A DNA stretch of 32,166 bases. It comes from Pelagophyceae sp. CCMP2097. Taxonomy: Eukaryota; Sar; Pelagophyceae. A program made the position numbers and the translations under genes. The notes beneath the pieces were generated by a model. It had not been told where the DNA came from, did not search any database, and saw nothing but the letters and a program-made list of their open reading frames with translations. The stretch is from contig MU657577.1 of assembly GCA_026770575.1 (NCBI GenBank), positions 1-32,166 on the forward strand. The letters run 5' to 3'. Positions 1 through 9,597 of this stretch are shown here, piece after piece; positions within the stretch are counted from its first letter, which is position 1, and every line of letters begins with the position of its first letter.

Positions 1-162
1 TGGGACACCCGCCGCCGATGCCCCTCCGCCACTCAAGCGTACGCGCCGCGAAGGTCTCCGGGCCCCGACGACGCGAACACACCGCCTCGAGAGAGCCCAC
101 AGCTGTATCACCCGCTAGTTTACCGAGGCTAAAAAAGTGCGTGCCTCGATGGCTCGGCTCGT

Positions 163-270
163 CAAGTGGGTGGGTACCCCCTCCTCAGAGGCCCTCCTGG
201 GCTCGTAAAAGTGGGTGGGTCCCCCCTCCTAGTAGTATGTATTGCCCCTAGTAGGAATTCCTACTTTTCC
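163..270. repeat. Short G/C-tract repeats and a 16-bp palindrome upstream of the first gene
   Basis: Two copies of a unit with core AAGTGGGTGGGT followed by a C-rich run (about 164 and 209) lie about 45 bp apart. They are followed by a perfect 16-bp palindrome AGTAGGAATTCCTACT at 250-265. A C-rich run ending in CACTT at 267-279 is roughly the reverse complement of the AAGTGGG core, so the block has crude inverted ends. It sits just before the first gene, so it may be 5' flank or leader, or the remnant of a small mobile element. No coding evidence is seen in 1-345. Confidence 0.45.
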
Positions 271-345
271 CCCCCACTTGGTAAAAAAACAGAACGCAGC
301 ATCAAATCGCGATCTCGCCGCGCGTCGAGGGGCGCGGCGCGGGGG

Positions 346-3025
346 ATGCTCGACTCCGCACAGAAGCATGCACAGAAGCAGCCGCAGCCGTACGTGTCGA
401 TCCCGAAGAAGCTGAAGACGCCCGGTTCCGCCTTGCACGGGATGCGCGGTCAGCCGGACCGTGCCGCGGAAGCGCCGCGTTCGCCCGCCGCACCGCCGGC
501 GGCGCGGCCGCCCGGGCGGCCGGCGCCCGCGCCCGCGCGACCGGGGCCGGCGGCGCAGCGACGCGGGGGAGCGAACGTGCGGCCCATCGTCCGCGACAAG
601 CTCTCGCCCGCCAAGGCGCGGCCGCCGCGCCCCGCCGCCGCCGCGCTCCGCGTGTCGCGAGTGTCGCAGCCCCCGCGGCCTGCGGCGGCGGCCAAGGCCG
701 GCACGTCCAAGCCGAATCAGCGGCAGCTCATCCAGAACTCTGACGAGGACGAGGACGACGTGCCCGTGCAAAAGCTCCGGGCGGCTCAGCAAAAGGCGCG
801 GCTGCAAAAGGCGGCGCGACCGCCAAAGGCGGCCAAGGTCACCGCCAAACCGGAGGTGGACTGGATGGACGAGGAATCGGACGACGAAACGGCCGCAGTG
901 GCCGCCGCCGCTGCGCAACGCAAGGCCAAAAAGGCCGCCAAAAAGGCCGCCAAAAAGGCGGCGGCGCCCGACGACAGCGACGACGGCCTCCTCGACTTTG
1001 ACTCGGGCCTCACCGCCACGGCGCACAGGGCCGACGGGCCGACGTGCGTCGCTCTGCGGCGCCAGGCCGACATTTGCGGCCGTGGACGTCCGTTGTAGGC
1101 CGCTGGACTCGAGGGGCGACTCTGCGCCAGTCGTCTCGTCGCGCGGGTCGCAGTCCGCCAAGGCGCAGTCGCCGGAGGCCGCGGGCCGCAAGCGGAAGAA
1201 GACGCAACCGTGCGTCCCGATCCCTCAAACACCGTCCAAATGCGCTTCGCGGGCCTGCCCGCTTCGATGCACCGACGCAGGGCCGAAGCCGACGACGACT
1301 TTCTCGACTTTCAGACGGCCCTCAAGCCGCTGACGAAGACTCTGGCGTCCCAGGAAACTTCAGACGACTCGGAAGACTCGACGTCCGACCCGGACGACGC
1401 CTCGGACGACGGCGCTGCGAAGGGCCTGGGGCGCGCGTCGGCGCAAAAGTCGGCGAAGAAGTCAAAGCCGGCGCAGAAATCCGACGACTCGGACGACGAC
1501 CCGGATGACGTCTCGGACGACGGCGCCACAAAACGCTCGGGGCGTGCGTCGGCGCCAAAATCAGCGAAAAAGCCGGCGGCGCAGAAATCGTCCGAGAACT
1601 CAGACGACTCGAAGGACGACTCGTCAGACGACTCGGACGAAGACTACTCGGACGACGGCGCCGCGAAACGCTCGCGGGCGAAATCTGCGAAGAAGTCGGC
1701 GAAAAAGGCGGCGCCGAAGCGCCGGTCGGCCGCGTCGGCGTCGACGGCGCGCGCTACGGCCGACGACGACAGCGACGGCGGCGACATGATGGAAGAGGAC
1801 CGCGAACCGAGACCCGCCAACCGCCAGCGCCGCGCCAAAGTCGAGTACCCCGACATCCCATACCCCGATACGGCGCCGGCGGCCCTGGCGCACGTGCGCG
1901 CGTACAAGGTCGCGTCGGACGCGCTGTGCTGGGTCACAGTCGGCCCGGGCTACCACGCAGACGGCCGGCCCACGCAAAGCGGCCGCGTCGGCGAAAACGG
2001 TCGATAAACCCCAACGGAGTGATGACCGAACCATTACGGCATGAGAAGCTCGATGAACGCCGGACGCTGCGGATACCGCGTGACTCGAGTGCCGTCACGC
2101 CGTCGCGTAGGTACCGCAAGCGGCCGGCGTACGTGCTGCCCGCGGCGCAGCTCGCCGCCGAGGGTTTGGAGAGCGTCGGCGGCGTGAACATGAAGTTTGT
2201 GCGCGTCTTCGACGACGACGCTTTCTCGCCGTGGGACGGCCCGCGGCAGGTCCGCCGTGAGTTCTGCATTGCCGTGGTGCTGATGCGTCCCTGGCGATAC
2301 GTTTCCCTCGCACAGAGAGCGACCTCACCTCGTTTGGCGCGACGCGGTCCAAGACGTTGTGGTGCCCGTGCGACATCCGGCGTCCTCGAGCCGCTGCCGC
2401 CGCACGGCGGACGCGAGTGGCATAGCACGGTGGACCCGAACACGATAGGCCAAAGGTCGAATCGTTCAAAAAGGCTGCTTCGGAGTCAGAGTTCCGCCAC
2501 GTCATGGTGCTCGGAGCCCAAGAAGCGCTGAGGTGCGATTCGCTCCCCGTGAGACTGCGCGCGAGGGTCCCATGACGCAGGCTGGCCTTTGAGCACGACG
2601 CGGCGGCCGGCCCGTCTACGTCGCCGGACAAGGTCAAAGCGCAGCCGCTTTTTGAAGCGGATGGTTTTGACGGCATCGACGACGACGACGACGACTCCGT
2701 CGAGCTTGCGCGTTTACGGCTCCTCGATTTTACTGCGGCCATCTCACGGCGGCGAGACGCAGAGCCGCTGACGGATTTGGCGCTGGCGCGGCGGTTCGAG
2801 GCCGTCGTCGACCTCCTACTCGAACCCATGTTCTTCACGTACCGCCACGCGCGCGGCGTCGCCGACGCCCAACCACCGCTCGACGTCCTGGCAGAGGCTT
2901 TGGCCGAGGCGCGCCTTGACGAGACGCTCGACGCGGAGCTCCTCGCGCGCGCGGAGGGCGTGCTCAAGCAAATGGAAGACGGCACGCTCGTCGAGACGAT
3001 GATGCAGGCCGAGCGCGGCACATGA
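346..3025 (+). CDS. Acidic/basic low-complexity repeat protein with conserved-looking C-terminal region, unknown function
   Basis: I see a seven-exon gene: 346-1043, 1099-1209, 1281-1925, 2111-2256, 2316-2367, 2449-2532, 2581-3025. All phases agree and give about 726 aa. Introns start GTGCGT, GTGAGT or GTGCGA and end TAG or CAG; the 185-nt third intron is the least certain. The N-terminal half is rich in Ala, Pro and Lys. It then alternates Ser/Asp-rich acidic runs with lysine-rich runs of the SAKK type in about three imperfect units (nt 1390-1700), a composition seen in Nopp140/nucleolin-like nuclear proteins. The C-terminal 250 residues are not low complexity and contain FVRVFDDDAFSPWDGP and a helical tail around FEAVVDLLLEPMFFTYRH. 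I do not recognise that part. A nuclear or nucleolar role is inferred from composition only. The start is the first in-frame ATG after the flanking repeats. Confidence 0.6.
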
Positions 3026-3161
3026 CGGCTCGCCGCCGCCCAATGGAATGCGGACGCTCGCCCGCACAGCACCTCGCTCCTCATAACAAACAAGGCCTTA
3101 GTAAGTTGGAGACACTTTCTCCCGGTGTGGCAACGCCTCGGCTGCGGATGCATTGGCTGCG

Positions 3162-4860
3162 TCAGCAGAAGATTCGACAGCAGCCCTGTTGCCTGCCGTC
3201 GAGGGCCGTCGTCGACGGCGCCAGGTCGGCAGACGGCACAGACGGCTTCGCCACGGGCTCGGCCGGCCCCTCGGGGCCCGGGGCCTTTGGCGTTGCGGCA
3301 GGCCGCTCGACGGACGGCTCGCAAGCGACCTATCGAAAGCCCGTTGAGCGCGGACGCCGTGCAAACAAAAGTCACCTCGGCACGCGGCTCCGCCTTGGGC
3401 TCGCCCTTGGCCTTCGCATTTGCCTTTGTCTCGCCCTTGGCCTTCGCATTTGTCTCCGCCTCGGGCTCGTCCTTGACCTCTTCGTCGGCGGCGACGATGG
3501 TGTCCTTGAAGAGGAGCGACGAGGACCGCGTGCGAAACTCGGACTGGTCCTGGAGTGCAAGACTACACAGAGACCGTATCGTCAAAGGCCGCACGCCCCA
3601 ACGTCGTTGGAAGAAGGGACGTCGGTTCAAAGAACACGGGTCTACTCACAGCGAGGCGACCCACTGCGCTCTTTCTTCTGCGTTTGCGGCTTTGAGCTTG
3701 ATTTCCGCGTCGGCTAACAAGAGCGAAAACGTCTCTTCGGCACCGTCGCAGACGAGCACACCGTCGAGGTCGATGCAGCCGAGCATCAGCGCGCCCGGCT
3801 CGTCGGAGGCGTAGTAGCGCAGGTAGTGGCCGCAAGCCAAAAAGAAGCGCTGCTGCCAACCGGCAAACTTGGCCGTCGTCGCGCGCTTGCGCAAAAGGCC
3901 CATGGCAGCAATGGGAAGCGACGCGCGCGGCGCCGCCAGCATGGACTCGCGCGCGTGCGCCGGCGCCGCGCCGCCCGCGAGTTTTGTGACAGCCACCTTT
4001 TTGCTCGACAGCTGCCGGCCGGGCGTGCCGCGGGACGCCGGCGACGCGGCATCCTTTGGCGACGCGGCGTCCTTTGACGACGCGGTCGTGGCCAGCGTGA
4101 GCGGCGCGTCCGCGGCCTTGGCTTCGTCTGCGACAGATGAGGCTCGGCTCTCGTTGTCCGTAAACTCGCCCGCGTACGTCTCGTCCGACGTCGAGGCGCT
4201 CGCCCCGCGGCTTGAAGAGGCCCGGCCCTCGGCCTAGTCGCCCAGTTTCGATTGGATCGCCCGCAGCGGAGACGCACCACCGGCGCCGGGGCCGCCGCGT
4301 CGACGCGCCGCACGGCTTCGTCGTCCGCGGCGGCGGCGAAATCGGACCGCTGGATCTCAAAGGCGATGGTCGTCAGCACGGACGCCCACTCGTCGGCCGC
4401 CTGCGTCCGGAGCGTCCACGAGTCGTCGGCGCCGCTAGAAAGGCACCTGTTTATCGGGCGCGCGCAGCGCCGTCGCCACGCCGTCGCTCGTGACGAGAAC
4501 GAGCGTCCGCCCGCCGGGCTGCTCCACGCGCGAGCCCCAGAGCACGACGGCCGCCTGTCGACGGTCCATCACGGTGGCGCCGCGGAGGACTCTGACGTGA
4601 GAGTCATCTTCGGCCTCCGCGGGCCGACGTTGCGGACGCCGCTTTTTTGCGAGGAGCGTGGTGCAGTCTTCGTCTGCGTAGTAGCGGAGGTAGCGCCCGG
4701 ACGCGACGAAGTAGCGGCGCTGCCACAGCGCCATTAAGCCAGTCGACTTTTTCTCGAGGAAGCCTCCGGCCGAAGCCGAAAAAGACGGCCGCTGCGTGGA
4801 AGTCATCGACGGCGTGAACGCCGACTTGTGCACATCGCCGCGCGACGCGCGCGCCGGCAT
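3162..4860 (-). CDS. Tandem PH-domain protein
   Basis: Five exons on the minus strand (4860-4447, 4400-4278, 4233-3650, 3562-3376, 3329-3162) join in phase to about 491 aa. PH domain 1 spans roughly residues 32-150: it opens GGFLEKKSTGLMALWQRRYF and closes with the canonical Trp in AADEWASVL after the first splice. PH domain 2 spans about 290-379 (GLLRKR...GWQQRFFLACGHYLRYY, closing AQWVASLL). PH domains bind phosphoinositides or proteins at membranes, so a peripheral membrane or adaptor role is likely. The tail contains a short KAKGE repeat, a Pro/Ala/Glu-rich stretch, and ends CCRIFC, which could be lipidated. The 5' intron (4401-4446) hides an in-frame stop, so a single-frame reading truncates PH1. 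The start ATG at 4860 is chosen because upstream in-frame codons lack ATG. It is convergent with the preceding gene. Confidence 0.75.
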
Positions 4861-5134
4861 CCGGAAGCCGCCGGAAGACAAGCAAGCTTAAGACTTTTGG
4901 AAGCTTGTCAGGCATGAGGGTGTAGGGGAGCTAATGAGAGCGCATTCTTTGGCGAATGTTATATTTTTAATAATTTTGAAAGAAGCAGAACGTGGCAGCC
5001 CTTGAAGACCACACGCACGCCCGAACCGCGACGCCGGACGCCGCCGGTGCAGCCCGGGCGGCCTCGGGACTGCGTCGTCTGCGTCGTGGCACTTGTTTTC
5101 CGTTGCGAGTCCGGTGAGCCTCTCGGGACGCGGC
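4861..5134. promoter_or_regulatory. Divergent intergenic region between the PH-domain and ClpX-like genes
   Basis: The 274 bp between the two divergent start codons must contain both 5' leaders and probably both promoters. The segment 4920-4985 is markedly AT-rich (runs such as TTATATTTTTAATAATTTTG) in a strongly GC-rich neighbourhood. This is compatible with a core promoter, but I cannot assign a transcription start. Confidence 0.4.
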
Positions 5135-6595
5135 ATGCTCCGGCCCCGCTGGCTGCTGCGGTGCGGCGGCGGCGTGCCGCGCAGGCGCGTGAGCGGCATC
5201 GTCTCGACGTGGCTCTGGCCTAAGCCCGAGTCGCCGGAGTTCCTCGCTTTAAGTCGCCGGCCGAAGCAGGACGAGGAGGTGCCAAAGGAGGCTGTCGTTA
5301 AGCCGGTCGCTGAGCCGAACGAGCCGCACGACGCCGACCCGTTCGCCAGCGAGGCGGCGCGTGAAGCCTTTGCCGTCGACGTCAACCCGGACCTCAAAGT
5401 GGACCCGCGCATGTTCACCCGGGACCCCGTGGACCCGCGCACGCCTGCCCAGTTCACCGGCGCGCCAATCTCCGTGCTCCCCGCGGACATCGTCGAGGCC
5501 GCGCCGGTGTCCGCGGCGCCGGTGGTTCCGGTGCTGAGCGCGCGCGCGAAAAAGATGGCGGCGTTTCGGATGACTCCCTACGACGTCAAAGCCGCTCTGG
5601 ACAAGCAAGTCGTGGGCCAGATCGAAGCCAAGAAGGCCATCGCCGTCGCCATCGCGGAGCACTTCCACCACGCTAGACGGTGCCTCGAGGACGAGTCTCG
5701 GCGCGGCCGCCAATACCACAAGAAGAACATTTTGCTCGTCGGGCCTTCTGGCTGCGGCAAGACGCAACTTTTACGAGCAGTCGCCAACCTCGTCGACGCC
5801 CCGCTCGTCAAGGCCGACGCTACTAAATTCTCCGCGACGGGCTACGTCGGCGGCGACGTGGACTCGCTCGTGCAGCAGTTATTTGAAGCCGCCGACGGGG
5901 ATGCTTCATCGGCCGAGTTTGGCATCATTTATATTGACGAAGTCGATAAAATATGTGACAGGCCCCAATCCGCTCTATTCGCCGGCGGCGGCGCCGGCGG
6001 CGTCAACACCAGGGACGTGCAGACTGCTCTGTTGAAGTTGATGGAGGACGCGGAACTGCCGATGAGCAAGCTCACGACGAAGAAGCCCATGAAGCAGGCC
6101 GGCGAGACCTTCTCCACCAAGAACGTCTTGTGGGTCTTCTCCGGCGCGTTCGAGTCGCTAACGCGCGGCGGCGAAGTGGCTACGACGCCGACGGCGCGCG
6201 ACTTTGTGGACGCCGGGCTTTTGCACGAGTTCGTCGGGCGCATCCCCGTCCGAGTCGCGCTTTCCCAGCTCACCGTGGACCAGCTCGTGGAGATTCTGGA
6301 GATGGACTCGGACCTCTCACCGCTGCACCAGTACGTCGACTCCTTTCTTGGGCACGGAATTTCTCTCACGTTTGAAAGAGAAGCGCTCCAGCAAATCGCG
6401 CAAAGAGCCTTTGACCACCGCCTCGGCGCGCGCGGCTTGGTCACCGAGCTCGAGGCCACGCTGCGCGACTTTGCCTACCACCTGCCGTCGTGCTCGAGCG
6501 TGGAGAGGCTCCATCTCGACGTCGCCACCGTCCTCGCGCCAGAGGCCGCCCTCGAAGCCATTTTGCGGCAACACCCGCCGACGCTGCCCGGGTGA
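5135..6595 (+). CDS. clpX: ClpX-like AAA+ protein unfoldase, organelle-targeted
   Basis: An uninterrupted 486-residue reading frame. The first ~30 residues (MLRPRWLLRCGGGVPRRRV) are Arg-rich without acidic residues, as in a mitochondrial or plastid presequence. The AAA+ core starts near residue 150 (TPYDVKAALDKQVVGQ). It has Walker A GPSGCGKT (~205-212), the pore-loop motif GYVG (~236), Walker B IIYIDEVDKI (~265-274), the EFVGR segment with the arginine finger, and sensor-2 GARG near 430. These are diagnostic of ClpX rather than HslU. The N-terminal Cys4 zinc-binding domain of bacterial ClpX is absent. The stretch between SGAFESL and GLLHEFVGR is short and has no IGF-type ClpP-docking loop. 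It may therefore act without ClpP, like yeast Mcx1. ATG 5135 is the first in-frame ATG. No intron is seen, unlike most neighbours. Confidence 0.9.
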   Translation: MLRPRWLLRCGGGVPRRRVSGIVSTWLWPKPESPEFLALSRRPKQDEEVPKEAVVKPVAEPNEPHDADPFASEAAREAFAVDVNPDLKVDPRMFTRDPVDPRTPAQFTGAPISVLPADIVEAAPVSAAPVVPVLSARAKKMAAFRMTPYDVKAALDKQVVGQIEAKKAIAVAIAEHFHHARRCLEDESRRGRQYHKKNILLVGPSGCGKTQLLRAVANLVDAPLVKADATKFSATGYVGGDVDSLVQQLFEAADGDASSAEFGIIYIDEVDKICDRPQSALFAGGGAGGVNTRDVQTALLKLMEDAELPMSKLTTKKPMKQAGETFSTKNVLWVFSGAFESLTRGGEVATTPTARDFVDAGLLHEFVGRIPVRVALSQLTVDQLVEILEMDSDLSPLHQYVDSFLGHGISLTFEREALQQIAQRAFDHRLGARGLVTELEATLRDFAYHLPSCSSVERLHLDVATVLAPEAALEAILRQHPPTLPG

Positions 6596-6836
6596 CCGCA
6601 CCCTCCGGTAATCAGTTGTACATTTCAGTCACCGTCGCAGCAGCGGGCGGACTAAAGGTTGCCCTCCCAAATGCCTACTTCAATCCTCATCAAGATTTCG
6701 CAGCATCGTAGCTTCTCTGCACGTTCGAACTATATGGTAGCTCCGCCTCCTGTACTGGCTAAGGCAAAAAAAGTCTATTACTTGAAATAAATATCACAGT
6801 GACCGCCAGTGTCGTGGTGCGCTGGCGGTTTTCGAG
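6596..6836. other. Short 3' intergenic region between convergent genes
   Basis: 240 bp between the stops of the ClpX-like gene and the first EGF-like gene. It is moderately AT-rich with no reading frame of note and presumably carries both 3' ends. The sequence AATAAATATC at 6785-6794 could be a polyadenylation-type signal on the plus strand. Confidence 0.35.
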
Positions 6837-7506
6837 GCGGACTTAGCCGAGGATGGTCTGCTGCTGGCACTTGGTGCCGTAGTAGCCGGAGAAGCACTTG
6901 CAGAGGCCCGTGTCGTAGTCGCAGAGGCCGCGGCCCGAGCAATCGCGGCCCTGCTTGTTGCCCTTGCCCATGAGCACGTCGTAGCCCGACGGGCACTCCT
7001 GCAGCGAGCAGTCCGGGCCTCGGTAGCCCGAGTCGCAGACGCAGCCGACGTGCTTCATGGCGTCCCACGGCGTGTCGTACGTCGCGTCCGCCTCCTTGGC
7101 CAGCTGCTTCTGCGTGTAGCAGATGCCGCGGCCGGAGCAGTCGTTCGGGCATACCGTGCGCTCGCACGCGACGCCGTCGTAGCCGTCAAAGCAGCCGCAC
7201 TCGCCGGACTTGCGGTCGCACGCACCCATGTTGGAGCACTGCGCCACGCCGTGGATGTTGTTCTCGCCAGAGACCGGGAACTCGACCCACGCCGCGGCCA
7301 TGGGGCACGTGCGCTGCGAGCAGTCCGCGCCCTGCCACGCCGACTCGTTGTTCGGGCGCAGGTAGCACGTGCAGCGGTCGTCGGAGCCGCACGAGCCGTG
7401 GCCAGAGCAGCCGTTCGGGCAGTACGCCGCCACGGAGGCCACGAAAGCGAGGAGGATCTTGAGAGCGAACATATTCGGACCTAGGCGGCGCCAGCGTGAG
7501 ACCCAG
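6837..7506. repeat. 670-bp segmental duplicate, copy 1 (EGF-like gene unit)
   Basis: This block is repeated at 22326-22995 with a constant offset of 15489 bp. I count only four substitutions across it: TAA versus TAG at the stop, one Met/Leu change and two silent changes. Homology starts about 6 bp after the stop and ends about 34 bp before the ATG, so it contains little more than the coding sequence. Both copies have CGGACCTAG (copy 1 with one mismatch on the 3' side) near each end. Confidence 0.95.
6843..7472 (-). CDS. Secreted EGF-like repeat protein, copy 1
   Basis: A single-exon gene of 209 aa. The start [17 protein letters not shown] is a clear signal peptide, followed at once by Cys-rich EGF-like modules: [11 protein letters not shown] near 18, a CSNMGAC...GYDGVAC module, [11 protein letters not shown]...GYRGPDC, and CSGRGLC...GYYGTKC at the end. 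Spacing of CxxxGxC and GYxGxxC pairs matches EGF/tenascin-type repeats. No membrane segment follows, so the product is predicted to be exported or wall-associated, probably binding protein or carbohydrate. The gene ends in TAA. Copy 2 at 22332-22961 differs by a single amino acid (Met here, Leu there, in DVLxGKG). It lies in the same orientation; its left neighbour is also a convergent or spacer region and its right neighbour a divergent plus-strand gene. Confidence 0.85.
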   Translation of the reverse strand: MFALKILLAFVASVAAYCPNGCSGHGSCGSDDRCTCYLRPNNESAWQGADCSQRTCPMAAAWVEFPVSGENNIHGVAQCSNMGACDRKSGECGCFDGYDGVACERTVCPNDCSGRGICYTQKQLAKEADATYDTPWDAMKHVGCVCDSGYRGPDCSLQECPSGYDVLMGKGNKQGRDCSGRGLCDYDTGLCKCFSGYYGTKCQQQTILG

Positions 7507-8109
7507 GCGCCCCAAGCTGTAGCAACTGTGTCGGCGAAAATGGCCACGTGACTTCTCAGCCGAGGGCAGTCTTCGGCGCGCGCGGGGCGGCGTCGTAGAG
7601 ACCCTCTCCCGCGGCGACCCGACGGCGCCACCGTTTGCCCCCTCCCAAAAAGCAGACGCGGCTTGGCACCGTGGGGAGCACAAGACGATGCGCTAAAACT
7701 GAGCGGCCTTTTGGTTCAGTTTCCACCGGCAACACTCTCTCGCGGCGGTCCGTTTATTATTAACGGCCCTCCTTTTAGCGATTTCCTGCGCGCGACTCAA
7801 GTCGGAAGCCTTTAAAAGCGGGGAATAGACGACGACCCTCTTGGCCCCGCCGCCGCGCAATGATTTCTGCTCAAAGGTCATGCCCGCGAAGAAACGACCG
7901 CGGCGGGCCCTCGAGCGGCCTTCCTCGCTCCGTAGCGCACCGTTTTCGACGCGCCCGGGCGCGATCGACGCGCGCCGCCGCCGCGCGCTCGGCGCGACCC
8001 CCGCGCCGCCGAAGCGCGCCGTCGTCCGCGCCGCGCGCCGCGAAAACAATTTCCGTGTGGAACTCTAACAATTTCCGTGATAGCCTATCACGTTAGTTTT
8101 TAAGGGGGA
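7507..8109. other. Upstream region of EGF-like copy 1, no supported gene
   Basis: About 600 bp with open frames on both strands but none opening with a convincing ATG or resembling a known protein. It presumably carries the promoter and 5' leader of the minus-strand EGF-like gene. Parts around 7700-7850 are less GC-rich. Confidence 0.35.
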
Positions 8110-8251
8110 ATGGCTTACGCGGCGCGTGTCGTGGACGAGCAGGGCGTGGACGAGCAATGACAATGAGTCCACCAGAGCTGAAGCAGGTTTCCGTCTGAAA
8201 AGGGGACGCCGCGCATACCTGGCGGAAGGAGGAAGTCGGACGAGGGCGCGG
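8110..8251 (+). repeat. 142-bp dispersed repeat, copy A
   Basis: Positions 8110-8251 match 9318-9459 in direct orientation at a constant offset of 1208 bp, with about six mismatches in 142 bp (about 96% identity). Homology stops abruptly at both ends. Flanks share only a G-run. No protein is encoded consistently in both copies. It may be a fragment of a mobile element or a local duplication. Confidence 0.85.
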
Positions 8252-8348
8252 TCCTAAGACACAAAGGATTCCACGCCACTCTCGAGGCTCATTGTCATTG
8301 CGCGACGGCCTAGACTCTCGAAGAACACCGAAAATGAATTCAAATAAT

Positions 8349-8374
8349 TAGGAATTCCTATGAGAAAAAAAAAA
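8349..8374. repeat. Palindrome TAGGAATTCCTA next to an A-run
   Basis: A 12-bp perfect palindrome at 8349-8360 is followed by a run of 12 A at 8365-8376. The same palindrome core occurs at 252-263 within a longer 16-bp palindrome and in a one-mismatch form at 12747-12758. All three sit in non-coding AT-richer flanks. Confidence 0.5.
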
Positions 8375-8790
8375 AATCCGTCGGTCCTTCTCAGAGCACT
8401 CAAACACGCTGTTGAAAGAGTGACACGAGGACACGACGGCGTTGCGACGTCAAGTGCAAGGTCGGAAGCTCGCGCGCCGCGGCGTTTGCACACTGCGCAG
8501 AACGCGGTGCCGCGAGCAACCTCCTTGAGCTCTCCTTGACACTGTCGCGACGTCGCAACGAAAACGAAACTTTCGAACCGGCAGTTCGGTAAAGAATCCG
8601 TTTAGGATCCTGTACTTCGAATCATAATCAGCGCCCTGCAGAACGATCTCATGGGAAGCCTGAGATCAAACAGAAAGATGGACGGTGCAGTGAGAACGAA
8701 GATACCAGAATAAACCTTGTTCGAACCTCCAACCCAGAGCCGTAGCCAGCTCCGAACATCCTTCAAATAATTATGGGGGCTATTCAAATC

Positions 8791-8828
8791 CCTAAAGAGC
8801 GACTGCGGACCTAAAGAGCGACCGCGGA
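8791..8828 (+). repeat. 19-bp tandem duplication
   Basis: CCTAAAGAGCGACTGCGGA is followed directly by a copy with one base change (T to C). Related GACCGCGGACC and GACCGCTGACC words recur to 8893, and a CGTTCGTTCGTT microsatellite lies near 8904-8918. No gene is supported in 8252-9011. Confidence 0.6.
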
Positions 8829-9011
8829 CCGTCGCGACGGCGGCCTCAAACCCGCCGGACGAACTCTGGGGACCAAGCAGCGACCGCTGACCGTCGAGCC
8901 GGCGTTCGTTCGTTCGTTCCATCTTGATGGACCCAGCGGCGACCCCTCCCCGTCGCGTCGGTGGCCCATGCCCGTTGGGTCCAAACTGTTGGACCGGGGG
9001 GTCCGGGGGGT

Positions 9012-9313
9012 CTCCCCCCGGCACCCGCGAGAGTCCGGGGCCTGCTGCGTTTCCAAGCGGCGCGCCTCCGCGGGCGAGCGACCGAGAGCGCAGCGAGCCA
9101 AAGCCGGCGTCACATTTTTGAAGCGATAGGGGGTAAGCGTGGATTTGATGAAAGCGAGTAAGAAGTTAAAGGGGGGTCCGAGGTGTTCCTATTCCCCCCG
9201 GCACCCGCGACAGTCCGGCGCCGACGCGCTCCCAAGCGGCGCGCCTCGCCGGCCGAGCCGGTACGAGCAAGCCGACGATTTCAAAGCGGGTAAGAAGTTA
9301 AAGGGGGGGTCCG
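9012..9313 (+). repeat. Imperfect local repeat array
   Basis: Two related units occur in tandem. Each starts CCCCCCGGCACCCGCGA (about 9014 and 9194), passes through CCAAGCGGCGCGCCTC, and ends GTAAGAAGTTAAAGGGGG (about 9158 and 9290). A partial third start TCTCCCCCCGGC lies near 9461. A separate word CGTGGATTTGATGAA is shared by about 9138 and 9526. The array therefore interleaves with copy B of the 142-bp repeat, suggesting repeated local rearrangement. Confidence 0.65.
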
Positions 9314-9317
9314 GGGG

Positions 9318-9459
9318 ATGGCTTACGCGACGCGTGTCGTGGAAGAGCAGGGCGTGGACGAGCAATGACAATGAGTCCACCGGAGCTGAAGTAGATTTCC
9401 GTTTGAAAAGGGGACGCCGCGCATACCTGGCGGAAGGAGGAAGTCGGACGAGGGCGCGG
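9318..9459 (+). repeat. 142-bp dispersed repeat, copy B
   Basis: Direct repeat of 8110-8251 at about 96% identity. Here it is embedded in the local repeat array just upstream of the Ku70 gene; it ends about 140 bp before the Ku70 ATG, so part of it could lie in the leader or promoter. Confidence 0.85.
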
Positions 9460-9597
9460 GTCTCCCCCCGGCGCGCCGAAACGTGCGATCGAATATCTCA
9501 CAGAGCACAGCGAGCCCTTGGCAAAGCGTGGATTTGATGAATGCGGGTATGAACTCAAAGTGGGATCTGCGGAAGTATCTGCGGGCTCGCGCGCGGG

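Noticed and set aside
2095..3630. 511-codon open frame on the minus strand
   Set aside because: It overlaps the phase-consistent exons of the plus-strand acidic/basic gene and only its upstream part (about 3376-3562) is real, as an exon of the PH-domain gene. The rest has no splice or homology support.
4401..4446. A frameshift in the first PH domain
   Set aside because: A 46-nt GTGCCT...CGCAG intron restores the frame and gives the normal spacing to the terminal Trp, so no mutation needs to be assumed.
7693..8049. 118-codon minus-strand frame between the EGF-like gene and the repeats
   Set aside because: It lacks an ATG at its start, is Arg-rich and shows no domain; most likely chance.
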